A DNA stretch of 64,000 nt, taken from NCBI RefSeq assembly GCF_019430945.1, contig NZ_JAHYCB010000001.1, forward strand, positions 620,001 through 684,000, given 5' to 3'. Origin of the DNA: Neorhizobium populisoli. GTDB lineage: Bacteria > Pseudomonadota > Alphaproteobacteria > Rhizobiales > Rhizobiaceae. Below are positions 36,287 to 44,786 of this stretch, in pieces. A program made the position numbers and the translations under genes. Under the pieces are notes generated by a model. It saw nothing but the letters and a program-made list of their open reading frames with translations. It was not told where the DNA came from and made no database searches. Each line of letters opens with the position of its first letter. The stretch's first letter is position 1.

Positions 36287-37137
36287 TGGCGGAAGGTATC
36301 TCCCTCCCCTTTTCCTTCCCGGACGACTGGCGGGTCGAAAGCGCCCGCCAGATCGCCGATACCGTTGTCGGCACCGTATTCGAGGTGACGCGTACCGGCG
36401 GTGAGATTAACGTTGCAAAAATCCTGAAACCAAAGGCGTTCGAAGACAGTCTTCGCGGCGCAGATTTCATGGAATGGCGCGATGGCATCGGCTGTATCCG
36501 TCTGATTGAGCGATCCGACAACATTCTGCTGATGGAGCACGCCGGCAAGGTGACGCTCCGTGATCATATGGAAACGCACGGCGATATGGACGCGAGCCGT
36601 ATCGCGGCGGAGGTCCTCAGGGAATATCACCGCCCCTCCGAAGTCGCACCACCCGCAAGCCTGCAACCGCTGACGCGTTATTTCGCCAGTCTGTTCCGCA
36701 AGGCGGCAGAAGATCGTCGCGACGGCACTGCCGGGATGTTCACCGAGGCCGCAGAGATCGCCTATGCACTGATCGCGCGTCAGAAAGACGTCAAGCCGCT
36801 GCACGGCGACCTGCATCATGAGAACATCATGTGTGGACCGCGCGGTTGGCTGATCATCGATCCTGCCGGATTGATCGGCGATGCGGCGCTCGATGTCGCC
36901 AACATGTTCTCCAATCCGCTCGACCGCCACGACCTGACCCGCAACGAGGAGCGGATCGCTTCGATGGCCGGCATCTTTGCGGAGGCGCTAGGCCGGGATG
37001 TCCGCACCATCCTGCGTTATGCCTTTGCCTATGGCTGCCTCTCGGCGACCTGGCATGAGGAGGATGGCAATGCGAAGGACCGCGACGACGAACTTGCGGT
37101 CGCCGCAGCGGTCAGGAATGTGCTGAAGCAAGCTTAG
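36286..37137 (+). CDS. APH(6)-like aminoglycoside/hydroxyurea phosphotransferase
   Basis: A 283-residue small-molecule kinase of the APH(6)/hydroxyurea resistance family. The catalytic loop is LHGDLHHENIM (Asp and Asn). The following IIDPAGLIGDAALDVANMF carries the metal-binding Asp. The N-lobe has AKIL (ATP-binding Lys). It could phosphorylate streptomycin or an unknown hydroxyl substrate. The start overlaps the argC stop, and the 3' end overlaps the converging DoxX gene by four bases. No mobility gene is near, so it looks chromosomal and native. Confidence 0.87.
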   Translation: MAEGISLPFSFPDDWRVESARQIADTVVGTVFEVTRTGGEINVAKILKPKAFEDSLRGADFMEWRDGIGCIRLIERSDNILLMEHAGKVTLRDHMETHGDMDASRIAAEVLREYHRPSEVAPPASLQPLTRYFASLFRKAAEDRRDGTAGMFTEAAEIAYALIARQKDVKPLHGDLHHENIMCGPRGWLIIDPAGLIGDAALDVANMFSNPLDRHDLTRNEERIASMAGIFAEALGRDVRTILRYAFAYGCLSATWHEEDGNAKDRDDELAVAAAVRNVLKQA

Positions 37138-37559
37138 GCCAGTTGCCGCACTGGCCCTACGATCTGCCGAAGGCTTATCTTAAGAGCCAGTTTCTCGCCC
37201 GGACCATGTACGGCCGCGAAAAGCAGGCCGGCCAGAAAGGTGAAGTGGTCGATGAAGAAGCCGAATTCCGACTGATTGCCCTCCCAGTGGCTCGGGCCAT
37301 GGAACGCAAAGGCCAGAAAGATCACGTAGACGCCGGCAAGCAGCGCTGCTTCGGAAAAGAAGGCGCCGGTCAGGAAAGCCAGCGCCAGCCCGACTTCAAA
37401 GATCGCCGCACACCAGGCGAGGAAGAGCGGGAACGGAAAGCCTGCTCCGGCGATATATCCCGCCGTCATCGGCATGTCTGCGAATTTGAATGTCGTCGCC
37501 ATGACGAACAGGCCGCCGAAGATCAGCCTTGCGATGAGAATTGCGGTTGTCCTTGCCAT
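37134..37559 (-). CDS. DoxX-family membrane protein
   Basis: A 141-residue inner-membrane protein with four hydrophobic helices. The ATG at 37559 opens the typical MARTTAILIARLIFGGLFVMA; the frame continues upstream without a ribosome site. The motif YIAGAGFPFPLFLAWCAAIFEV is the DoxX core. Members of this family are linked to redox and quinone functions, but activity is generally unknown. Its end overlaps the kinase gene end by four bases on the opposite strand. Confidence 0.85.
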   Translation of the reverse strand: MARTTAILIARLIFGGLFVMATTFKFADMPMTAGYIAGAGFPFPLFLAWCAAIFEVGLALAFLTGAFFSEAALLAGVYVIFLAFAFHGPSHWEGNQSEFGFFIDHFTFLAGLLFAAVHGPGEKLALKISLRQIVGPVRQLA

Positions 37560-37675
37560 TGTCCTGCCCTCTTCCTTTCGGCCGCAGCCATGTGGATCAT
37601 GACCCAAGGACGGGCGAGCGGAAGGGACGCCGACACTTTGGCGCAAAAAATCTTTTATAGAGGTGCTGAGAGAAA

Positions 37676-38776
37676 TCAGCTGCGGGTGACGATCGCTGTT
37701 TCCGGCGGATATTCACCGACGAAACCGCGCCAGTGGGCGATGGCGAAGGCGAGCACGACGAGCGCCACGCCCTGATGGGTCAGCGCCAGATCGAGTGGCA
37801 CCTGCATCAGGAGCGTCGAAATGCCGATGACCGCCTGCAGCGTCACGAGGCCGAAAAGCAGCATGGCGCGGCGAGCATGGGTCGTGCCGGGCGCGAGGCG
37901 GATCGAGACGATCATGTGGATGAGCGTCACGGTCCAGAGCAGGTATGCGCCGCAGCGGTGTACGAACTGTACTGTCTTGTGGTTTTCGAAGAGATTGATC
38001 CACCACGGCTGCTGCACGAAGAGATCGCTAGGCACCAGCGCACCGTCCATCAGCGGCCAGGTATTGTAGGACAGGCCGGCGTCAAGGCCCGCCACAAGCG
38101 CGCCGAGATAGATCTGAAACAAGACAAGGAAGGCAATGCCACCCGCCGCCCATTTGGATTTCACTGTGGGAGGCACGTCCCGCGTATGGGGTGCGAGACC
38201 GCGCATGATCCAGACGCAGGCCGCGAAGATCAGACAGGCGATCGTCAGATGCGTTGCGAGCCGGTATTGGGAAACGCTGGTAAGCTTGGAAAGACCGGAA
38301 GAGACCATCCACCAGCCGATGAAACCCTGGAAACCGCCGAGCGCCAGAAGGCCGACCAGCGGCCAGCGGAGACGCTTTTCGATACGGCCGGTGAACCAGA
38401 AAAAGATCAGCGGCAGGGCGAAGACCATGCCGATCGAGCGTGCCAGGAAGCGGTGCGCCCATTCCCACCAGAAGATCGATTTGAAATCGTCGACAGTCAT
38501 ACCCTTGTTGATCTGCTGATATTGCGGAATGCGCTGGTAAAGCTCGAATTCCTCCTGCCATTCGGCCGCATTCAGCGGCGGAATGACGCCGTGGATGGGC
38601 TTCCATTCGGTGATGGAAAGGCCGGAATCGGTGAGCCGCGTCGCGCCGCCTACCAGGACAAGACAGAAGAGCGTGAAGATCACCACGCCGAGCCAGATAC
38701 GCACGGCCTTGCGGTCGCGCTCCCGGCGCTTGGAATGATTGTGGACATCGATGATCAAGGCATCGGTCGCGGACAT
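37676..38776 (-). CDS. ctaA: Heme A synthase
   Basis: A 366-residue integral membrane enzyme of the COX15/CtaA type, with about eight helices. I used ATG 38776 ([16 protein letters not shown]); an in-frame ATG at 38872 adds a poorly conserved tail. Heme-ligand histidines are visible in [34 protein letters not shown] and LTHQGVA. It oxidises heme O to heme A for cytochrome c oxidase. It is divergent from the DUF2842 gene. Confidence 0.94.
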   Translation of the reverse strand: MSATDALIIDVHNHSKRRERDRKAVRIWLGVVIFTLFCLVLVGGATRLTDSGLSITEWKPIHGVIPPLNAAEWQEEFELYQRIPQYQQINKGMTVDDFKSIFWWEWAHRFLARSIGMVFALPLIFFWFTGRIEKRLRWPLVGLLALGGFQGFIGWWMVSSGLSKLTSVSQYRLATHLTIACLIFAACVWIMRGLAPHTRDVPPTVKSKWAAGGIAFLVLFQIYLGALVAGLDAGLSYNTWPLMDGALVPSDLFVQQPWWINLFENHKTVQFVHRCGAYLLWTVTLIHMIVSIRLAPGTTHARRAMLLFGLVTLQAVIGISTLLMQVPLDLALTHQGVALVVLAFAIAHWRGFVGEYPPETAIVTRS

Positions 38777-38943
38777 GGGCTCGGGCTCCGCCAAAAGGAC
38801 GCGCGCGGCTTTTTGGCCGGCGTCTATATGAGCATTTCGCGTTGCTTTGCCTGATAGACCCGTGCAAAACAAGCCCCGACGGTTTGCGGCATGCCGTCGC
38901 GGCCGTTATAAACAGCCGGCAGCATTGGCAGGAGACAGGCATT

Positions 38944-39156
38944 TTGGTCCCGCGTTTTAGAAGCTTTATCGGCACCATCCTGATCATCATCCTGGTGATC
39001 GTTTATGCGCTGGCCGCTACCACCTTCGCGACGCTGACGCTCGCCACCTCCCCCTGGTGGGTACATTTCCTGTATTTCCTGATCAGCGGCCTCCTCTGGA
39101 TCCTGCCGGCCATGGTCATCATCAAGTGGATGGCCGGCCCGAAACCGAAACCTTGA
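38944..39156 (+). CDS. Small two-helix membrane protein (DUF2842-like)
   Basis: About 70 residues starting at TTG 38944, with AGGAGA nine bases upstream. It has two transmembrane helices joined by SPWWVHFLYFLISGLLWILP, the recognisable core of the alphaproteobacterial DUF2842 family, and ends in MAGPKPKP. The in-frame ATG at 38842 is too far from any ribosome site. Its function is unknown. Being divergent from ctaA is a common arrangement. Confidence 0.75.
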   Translation: MVPRFRSFIGTILIIILVIVYALAATTFATLTLATSPWWVHFLYFLISGLLWILPAMVIIKWMAGPKPKP

Positions 39157-39167
39157 GCTTTACTGCC

Positions 39168-39175
39168 GGTTAACC
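39168..39175. promoter_or_regulatory. TTAACC motif upstream of the polysaccharide acetyltransferase gene
   Basis: GGTTAACC is a palindrome about 95 bp before the acetyltransferase ATG. It shares TTAACC with two sites between the divergent genes of the same locus. A CtrA-type half-site (TTAACCAT) is the closest known motif; one base differs. Confidence 0.35.
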
Positions 39176-39271
39176 AGCGGCGGCAGTTTCTCTGTTCGAA
39201 ACACGCCCATAAACCGAATTTTCGCAGCCGCCGCCTATCTTGCCCGCAAAACGACAAGGGCGGGCGAGGCC

Positions 39272-40519
39272 ATGCAGCAACGCAGAGTTAAGCAAGACGA
39301 GGCAGTTACCGCGGCAACCGAACAGCCGGCCGGCAACGAACCCGTGCGCTTTTCGGCGCTGACGCTTTCCGTTGTCAGTGATCCAGCGGCAATCGAAACC
39401 GAATGGCGTATGCTGGAAGGTCTGACGAAAAATTCGCTGCACCAGAGCTTCGACTGGTGCATGGCCTGGGCCAAGGCACATGGCCGGCCATTGACGGTCC
39501 TGAAGGGCGTCGCGAATGGCCGCACGCTGCTGCTTCTACCGCTCGATATCGTCCGCGAAAAAGGCCTCCGCATCGGCTGTTTTCCCGGCGACCGTTTCAA
39601 CAATATCAATAGTGGTCTTTTTGATGCCGACCTCGTCATGCCGGATGGAGAGGAAGAGCAGAACTTCGTCGTTGCCCTGAGGCAGGCGCTTGCGGGCAAG
39701 GCCGATCTCGTTCTTCTGGACAATGTGCCGCTGCAATGGCGCGGGCTTTCCCATCCGCTTTCTGGCCTCGCGACGATCGAGAACCAGAATCATTCGTTTC
39801 AGCTGCCGCTTTTCCCGAATTTCGAGGCGACGCTGGCGCAGCTCAATGCGAAGAGCCGCCGCAAGAAATTTCGTTCGTCGGTCCGCAAGTTGGAGCCATA
39901 CGGCGGTTACGACCATCTCGTCGCTACCGATCATGACGAGAAGCACGCTGTGCTCGACATGTTCTTCCATCAAAAGGGCGAACGGCTGCGTCTGTTCGGC
40001 CTGCCGGACGTCTTCTCGCAGCCGGAAATCCGCAGCTTCTTTCATGGCCTGCTCGATGTGCCTGTGAACGGTCACGATTCGCCGCTCATGCTGCATGCCA
40101 TCCGCCTGCGTGGCGAACATGCGGGCCACATTTCGGCAATCGCCAGCCTGTCCCGTAAGGGCGATCATGTCATCTGCCAGTTCAGCTCGATCGACGAGAC
40201 GATTTGCCCGGAGGCGAGCCCTGGCGAGCTTCTGTTCTGGCTGATGATCGAACAGGCCTGCCGCGAAGGCGCTTCCGTTTTCGATTTTGGCGTCGGCGAT
40301 CAGCTCTACAAGCGCAACTGGTGCCGCCAGGAAACCGTGCAGCACGATATTTTGATACCGCTGACCTGGAGAGGATCGTTGATGCGCCCGCTGCTGGTCG
40401 GCGTGACCAAGGCCAAGGCGGCGATCAAGCGCAATCCGCGACTCTATGCGCTGGCACAACGCTGGCGTTCCGAGAAATGCCCGAAGGCGCCGGAAGCTTC
40501 CGCATCCGACGCCGACTGA
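39272..40519 (+). CDS. GNAT-type acetyltransferase of the polysaccharide locus (UppA position)
   Basis: A 415-residue acetyltransferase of the CelD/BcsL-type GNAT family, with two GNAT-like halves. Recognisable stretches are LHQSFDWCMAWAKAHG near residue 60, the central AKSRRKKFRSSVRKLE, and the C-terminal FWLMIEQACREGASVFDFGVGDQLYKRNW typical of this family. It probably acetylates sugar units before export. It occupies the first place of the six-gene block matching Agrobacterium uppABCDEF; that equivalence is by gene order and product type. Confidence 0.82.
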   Translation: MQQRRVKQDEAVTAATEQPAGNEPVRFSALTLSVVSDPAAIETEWRMLEGLTKNSLHQSFDWCMAWAKAHGRPLTVLKGVANGRTLLLLPLDIVREKGLRIGCFPGDRFNNINSGLFDADLVMPDGEEEQNFVVALRQALAGKADLVLLDNVPLQWRGLSHPLSGLATIENQNHSFQLPLFPNFEATLAQLNAKSRRKKFRSSVRKLEPYGGYDHLVATDHDEKHAVLDMFFHQKGERLRLFGLPDVFSQPEIRSFFHGLLDVPVNGHDSPLMLHAIRLRGEHAGHISAIASLSRKGDHVICQFSSIDETICPEASPGELLFWLMIEQACREGASVFDFGVGDQLYKRNWCRQETVQHDILIPLTWRGSLMRPLLVGVTKAKAAIKRNPRLYALAQRWRSEKCPKAPEASASDAD

Positions 40520-40540
40520 CATTTGTCGGAATAAGATCGA

Positions 40541-42745
40541 TCAAGCAGCCTGGCGGCGGCCCGGACGGGGCGAGCGACGATCGCCTGCTTCAGCGATGAC
40601 CAGCAGATTGTCGTAGCCGGCATCCTCGAAATCCAGAACCAGCTTGGCGACATCCTCATCCTTGAAGCCCGGAACCGACAGGACGATCTCGGCCCTGTCG
40701 TTACGGCTGAGTCGTGAAATGCCGGCGATCTCGGCCGGGCCGCATTCGACGAGCACGAGGTCATAGGCATCCGCCAGCGCATCGATGATCATCGACAGGC
40801 GTTCGATGCCGCGCATGGCGCGGGCAGGATCGGAAACACCGTGCGGAATGACATGCGCTTCGGATTGACGGTCCGGATGAATGGCATCGCCGAACGCGGT
40901 TTCGCCGCAGAGAAGATCGGTAATGCCCGGCAGTTTCGCATCGCCAGCCATCAGCGCCGTCGGGCAGGCCGAGCCTGTCATATCGACCACCACGACAGTG
41001 CGGCCGCGTGCTGCGACTTCGCGGGCAAGTGCCACGGATGCAGTAGAGCCTTCGTCGCCGCCCGGTGAAATGCCGATGGCGATTGGAACGTCGTTGCGCT
41101 TCAGATAGTGGGCGACGGAGCCGATGGTGAAGCTGGCTTCGGTCTCGGGTGCTTCCTTGGCAAGCGCCTGTTCGGCGACCTTGGCGCGGGCCGCGGCTGC
41201 GGCGCGTTGCGTCTCGACTGCGGTTTCGGGCCGGTCGAAGCGGGCTGCCTCGGCCTGCATCTGATGGACGGGAAGCGGTGCAGCAGGCTGGGGCGCGGCA
41301 ACAGCCGGGGCGATGGCGGGCGCCAGTGCATCGTCCTCGTCGGCGCGGATGCCAGACGGACGCAGCGCACGACCGCTGAAGAGTTCCAGCACGATGACGA
41401 TCAGGCAGCTGAAGATCAGGGTCGCGAGTGTCACGACGATGACGATCGGGATAACCTTCGGGAAATAGGGCTCGGACGGCTCGACAGCGCGGGAAACGAT
41501 ACGCGCATCGGCCGGGCTGGAGCTGGCTTCGAGGCGGGATGTCGCCTCACGGTAGCGGGCTAGATAGGTTTCAAGCAACTGGCGTTGGGAGGTGGCTTCA
41601 CGTTCCAGCGCACGCAGGCCGACTTCCTCTTCGCCCGACTTGGCGGAATCGGCCTTGAGGCCGTTCAACTGGCCCATCAGCTGGCGTTCGCGCAGGCGGG
41701 AGAGTTCCGCTTCGTTATCGAGGCTGGAGAGGATTTTCTTCGTTTCGGAATCGATCTGCTGGCGAATGCCGGTGAGCTGGGCGCGCAGACCTTTAAGCCG
41801 GGGATGACCTTCGAGCAGCGAGGTGGCGCTATCGGAAATCTGGGCCTGCAGGTTTGCTTCCGCTTCCTTCAGCCGCTGGATGACCTGCGAGCCGACGACG
41901 TCGGTCAACGTATCGGAGGCACGGCCGGCCTTCAAAGCAGCGCGGACGTTTTCGGCGCGCGCTTCGGCATTGGCGCGCTCTCCCCTCACCCGAGCAAGCT
42001 CGGTCGAGATGTCGGTGAGCTGACGGGTCGAGAAGCTGCCGGTTTCCGTCGTCTGGAACAGGCCATTCGAGGAGCGATAGTCGGCGACCTTCCTTTCGGC
42101 TTCCTGAACCTTCTTGGTCAGGCTGGCGATTTCCGGCTCCAGCCATTTGGCGGTGTCGGAATGGGTGTCGAGCTTGGCGCCGCTCTGGACCTCCAGATAG
42201 ACCTCGGCCATTTTGTTAGGAATATCGGAAGCGAGTTTCGGATCCTTGGACGAGAATTCGATTGCGATGACGCGCGAATTCTCGACCGCATAGACCTGCA
42301 GCTTTTCACGGAATTCCTGGATGACGCGATCTTCCGGATCGAGCTTCATCGGATCCTGTTTGAGCCCGATCATAACCAGCGGATCGGGGAACATCGATTG
42401 TGCGGCCGGATCGAATTCCTTCAGCTTGGAAAGGTTCAGATCACGCGCAACCCGCTTGATCAGATCGGTCGACTGCAGCAGCTGCGCCTGGCTGGTGATA
42501 TTGAGCGAATCGAGGATCGGGTCATTGGCCTGCGCGGCCCCGCCACCCGCGATATCGGGACGCGATTCGATCAGGAGCCGCGATTCACCTTTATAGCTCG
42601 GCTTCATCAGGCTGGTGCCGACCAGCGCCAGGGCGGCAGCGACGATCGTCACGCCAAGGATCTTCACCTTGCGTTCCCAGACCGCCGAGATGATCCGACC
42701 CAGATCGATATCTACGTCCTGATTGCTGCCGTTTACGCCTGACAT
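40541..42745 (-). CDS. Polysaccharide co-polymerase with degenerate kinase domain (UppB position)
   Basis: A 734-residue Wzc/ExoP-type chain-length protein. The ATG at 42745 follows GGAG. Two helices (about residues 24-46 and 430-455) flank a periplasmic Wzz domain rich in coiled coil. The cytoplasmic C-terminus resembles a BY-kinase but is altered. Walker A reads GGDEGST where functional kinases have GEGKST (the Lys is gone). Walker B reads LVLVECG with Glu for Asp. No tyrosine-rich tail is present. It likely controls chain length and export without kinase activity. Its gene is the only one of the locus on the minus strand. Confidence 0.87.
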   Translation of the reverse strand: MSGVNGSNQDVDIDLGRIISAVWERKVKILGVTIVAAALALVGTSLMKPSYKGESRLLIESRPDIAGGGAAQANDPILDSLNITSQAQLLQSTDLIKRVARDLNLSKLKEFDPAAQSMFPDPLVMIGLKQDPMKLDPEDRVIQEFREKLQVYAVENSRVIAIEFSSKDPKLASDIPNKMAEVYLEVQSGAKLDTHSDTAKWLEPEIASLTKKVQEAERKVADYRSSNGLFQTTETGSFSTRQLTDISTELARVRGERANAEARAENVRAALKAGRASDTLTDVVGSQVIQRLKEAEANLQAQISDSATSLLEGHPRLKGLRAQLTGIRQQIDSETKKILSSLDNEAELSRLRERQLMGQLNGLKADSAKSGEEEVGLRALEREATSQRQLLETYLARYREATSRLEASSSPADARIVSRAVEPSEPYFPKVIPIVIVVTLATLIFSCLIVIVLELFSGRALRPSGIRADEDDALAPAIAPAVAAPQPAAPLPVHQMQAEAARFDRPETAVETQRAAAAARAKVAEQALAKEAPETEASFTIGSVAHYLKRNDVPIAIGISPGGDEGSTASVALAREVAARGRTVVVVDMTGSACPTALMAGDAKLPGITDLLCGETAFGDAIHPDRQSEAHVIPHGVSDPARAMRGIERLSMIIDALADAYDLVLVECGPAEIAGISRLSRNDRAEIVLSVPGFKDEDVAKLVLDFEDAGYDNLLVIAEAGDRRSPRPGRRQAA

Positions 42746-42798
42746 GACACGCTCCAACTCATCGATTTCGACGAATGGTAAAGGATCATGGTAACGCG

Positions 42799-42879
42799 AG
42801 GGTTAATAAGAACGGCTCTGGAATTTATGCATATAAGGAAATGATAAAGTTCTCAGCATCTTTACCGGGCATTAACCCT
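42799..42879. promoter_or_regulatory. Divergent control region of the polysaccharide genes with paired ATTAACCCT motifs
   Basis: The 9-mer ATTAACCCT occurs at 42871-42879 on the plus strand and, inverted, at 42799-42807. Each copy lies about 54 bp before the start codon of the gene it faces, so the layout is symmetric. The motif resembles the CtrA half-site TTAACCAT. The AT-rich DNA in between should carry both promoters. Confidence 0.5.
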
Positions 42880-42933
42880 AACGGATCGATAACGTCGACA
42901 TAGATTGTGATCAGCCGGAGCCCGGAAAGCGAA

Positions 42934-43533
42934 ATGTCCTTCGCCCCTCTCAAACGCGCCCCTGTCAAACGCGCTGTGGCCAAACACGTGCTGGCGCTTG
43001 CCGTGGCAGCGACTGTGCTTGCGAGCTGCACCAGCTACGCGCCTGCTTCGAAGGGCTTCCAAGAAGCGACCGTACAGCCGTACCGGCTCGATAGCGGCGA
43101 CCGCCTGCGCGTCAGCGTCTTCGAGCAGACCGGTCTCAGCAACACCTACACCGTCGACCAGGCCGGCTATATCGCCTTCCCGCTGATCGGCCAGGTCGCT
43201 GCCCGCGGCCAGACCATGCCGCAGCTCGAATCGGCCATCGCCGCACGCCTGAAGCAGGGTTACCTGCGCGATCCGGACGTGACGATCGAGATGGACCGCT
43301 ACCGCCCCGTCTTTGTGATGGGCGAAGTCGGCCGGCCGGGACAATATTCCTACGTACCCGGCATGACCGCGCAGAACGCGGTCGCGATTGCCGGCGGCTT
43401 CACCTCTCGTGGCAACCAGCGCGATATCGACGTGACGCGCAAGATCAACGGCCAGGTCATCACCGGCCGCACCAATATTTCTGCTCCTGTTCTTGCAGGA
43501 GACACGATCTACGTTCGCGAACGCCTGTTCTGA
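42934..43533 (+). CDS. uppC: Outer-membrane polysaccharide export lipoprotein, Wza type
   Basis: A 199-residue export protein. The ATG at 42934 follows GGAAAG. A signal with lipobox LASC places the lipid-bearing Cys near residue 34. It contains the Poly_export domain (YRLDSGDRLRVSVFEQ) and a SLBB repeat (FVMGEVGRPGQYSYVPGMT). It is short, as in rhizobial export lipoproteins that lack the long C-terminal barrel. It would form the outer-membrane exit for the polymer, with the co-polymerase encoded divergently. It starts a four-gene plus-strand operon. Confidence 0.9.
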   Translation: MSFAPLKRAPVKRAVAKHVLALAVAATVLASCTSYAPASKGFQEATVQPYRLDSGDRLRVSVFEQTGLSNTYTVDQAGYIAFPLIGQVAARGQTMPQLESAIAARLKQGYLRDPDVTIEMDRYRPVFVMGEVGRPGQYSYVPGMTAQNAVAIAGGFTSRGNQRDIDVTRKINGQVITGRTNISAPVLAGDTIYVRERLF

Positions 43534-43545
43534 CCGGATCCGGCC

Positions 43546-44691
43546 ATGGCGGAAAGCGCACCCTTGCGGATCATCCACTGTTTCAGGTCGCCCGTTGGCG
43601 GGATCTTTCGCCATGTGCGCGATCTTGTCGAAGAGCACCGCGCGGCCGGCCACGAGGTCGGCATCCTGTGCGACAGTTCGACCGGCGGGGCGCATGAGGA
43701 GAAGCTTTTCGACAGCATCCGGCCGCAGCTTTCGCTCGGCCTCGTCCGCATTCCGATGCGCCGCGCCATCGCGCCGTCGGACTTTGCGGCGATCTACAGG
43801 AGTTACAAACATATCAAGAGCTTGCGGCCGGACATTTTGCACGGGCATGGCGCCAAGGGTGGCGCACTTGCCCGGCTGATCGGCTCAGCCCTGCGGGTAA
43901 ACAGGTATCGCGTAGCCCGCCTCTATTCGCCGCATGGCGGCAGCCTGCATTTTGACCGTGCCAGCCTTTCCGGCCAGGTCGTGCTTCGCCTTGAGCGCCT
44001 GCAGGAACGTTTCGGCGATGCGGTCGTCTTCGTCTGCGAATACGAGCGCCGCACCTACGAGGCCAAGGTCGGCAAGCCGCTGAAGACCTCGAAGGTCATC
44101 TATAACGGCATCAAGGATGCCGAATTCGAGACGATCACACCAGACCCGTCGGCACCGCATTTCCTCTATATCGGCATGCTGCGCGACCTGAAGGGGCCGG
44201 ACGTCTTCATCGACGCATTCGCCCGCACCGAACGCGCCATCGGCCACCCCTTGTCGGCGCTGATGGTCGGCGACGGGCCGGACCGGGACCGCTACGAGGC
44301 GATGATGGCCGAGCGCGGCCTCGGGCGCCGTATCGAAATGCGGCCGGCCATGCCCGCCCTTCAGGCATTCGGTCTGGCGAAGACCGTCGTGGTCCCGTCG
44401 CGCGCCGAAGCCATGCCCTATATCGTCCTTGAAGCACTGGCCGCCGACAAAGCTGTCATCGCTTCGCGCGTCGGCGGCATTCCGGAAGTGCTGGGCGAAA
44501 ACAGCCGAGCACTGGCAACGCCCGGCGATGCCGAAGACCTTGCCCGCGTGATGACCGAAGCGATTACCACGCCGGGCTGGAAAGAAGACGTGATGCCGAA
44601 GCCGGAGGCCTTCAAGGCTGTCTTCTCCGCCTCGGTCATGGCCCGGGAAATGCTTGGCCTGTACCAAAATCTACTTATCCAAAAAGCTTGA
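43546..44691 (+). CDS. Glycosyltransferase family 4 (UppD position)
   Basis: A 381-residue retaining glycosyltransferase of the GT-B fold. The N-terminal domain has the glycine-rich PVGGIFRHVRDLVEEH. The C-terminal domain has the nucleotide-sugar site (LYIGMLRDLKGPDVFIDAF) and the conserved PSRAEAMPYIVLEALAADKAVIAS with its acidic pair. It adds a sugar to the lipid-linked repeat in the cytoplasm. It is 12 bp after the export lipoprotein gene in the same operon. Confidence 0.9.
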   Translation: MAESAPLRIIHCFRSPVGGIFRHVRDLVEEHRAAGHEVGILCDSSTGGAHEEKLFDSIRPQLSLGLVRIPMRRAIAPSDFAAIYRSYKHIKSLRPDILHGHGAKGGALARLIGSALRVNRYRVARLYSPHGGSLHFDRASLSGQVVLRLERLQERFGDAVVFVCEYERRTYEAKVGKPLKTSKVIYNGIKDAEFETITPDPSAPHFLYIGMLRDLKGPDVFIDAFARTERAIGHPLSALMVGDGPDRDRYEAMMAERGLGRRIEMRPAMPALQAFGLAKTVVVPSRAEAMPYIVLEALAADKAVIASRVGGIPEVLGENSRALATPGDAEDLARVMTEAITTPGWKEDVMPKPEAFKAVFSASVMAREMLGLYQNLLIQKA

Positions 44692-44786
44692 ACGAGCCTC
44701 GGCTAAGGCTTCTTTCACCTCTTCTTGCTATTCGGTTCCAATACCTCCCGCGTGTCATCGCGCGCGAGCGGATAAAGGACCGGTCC

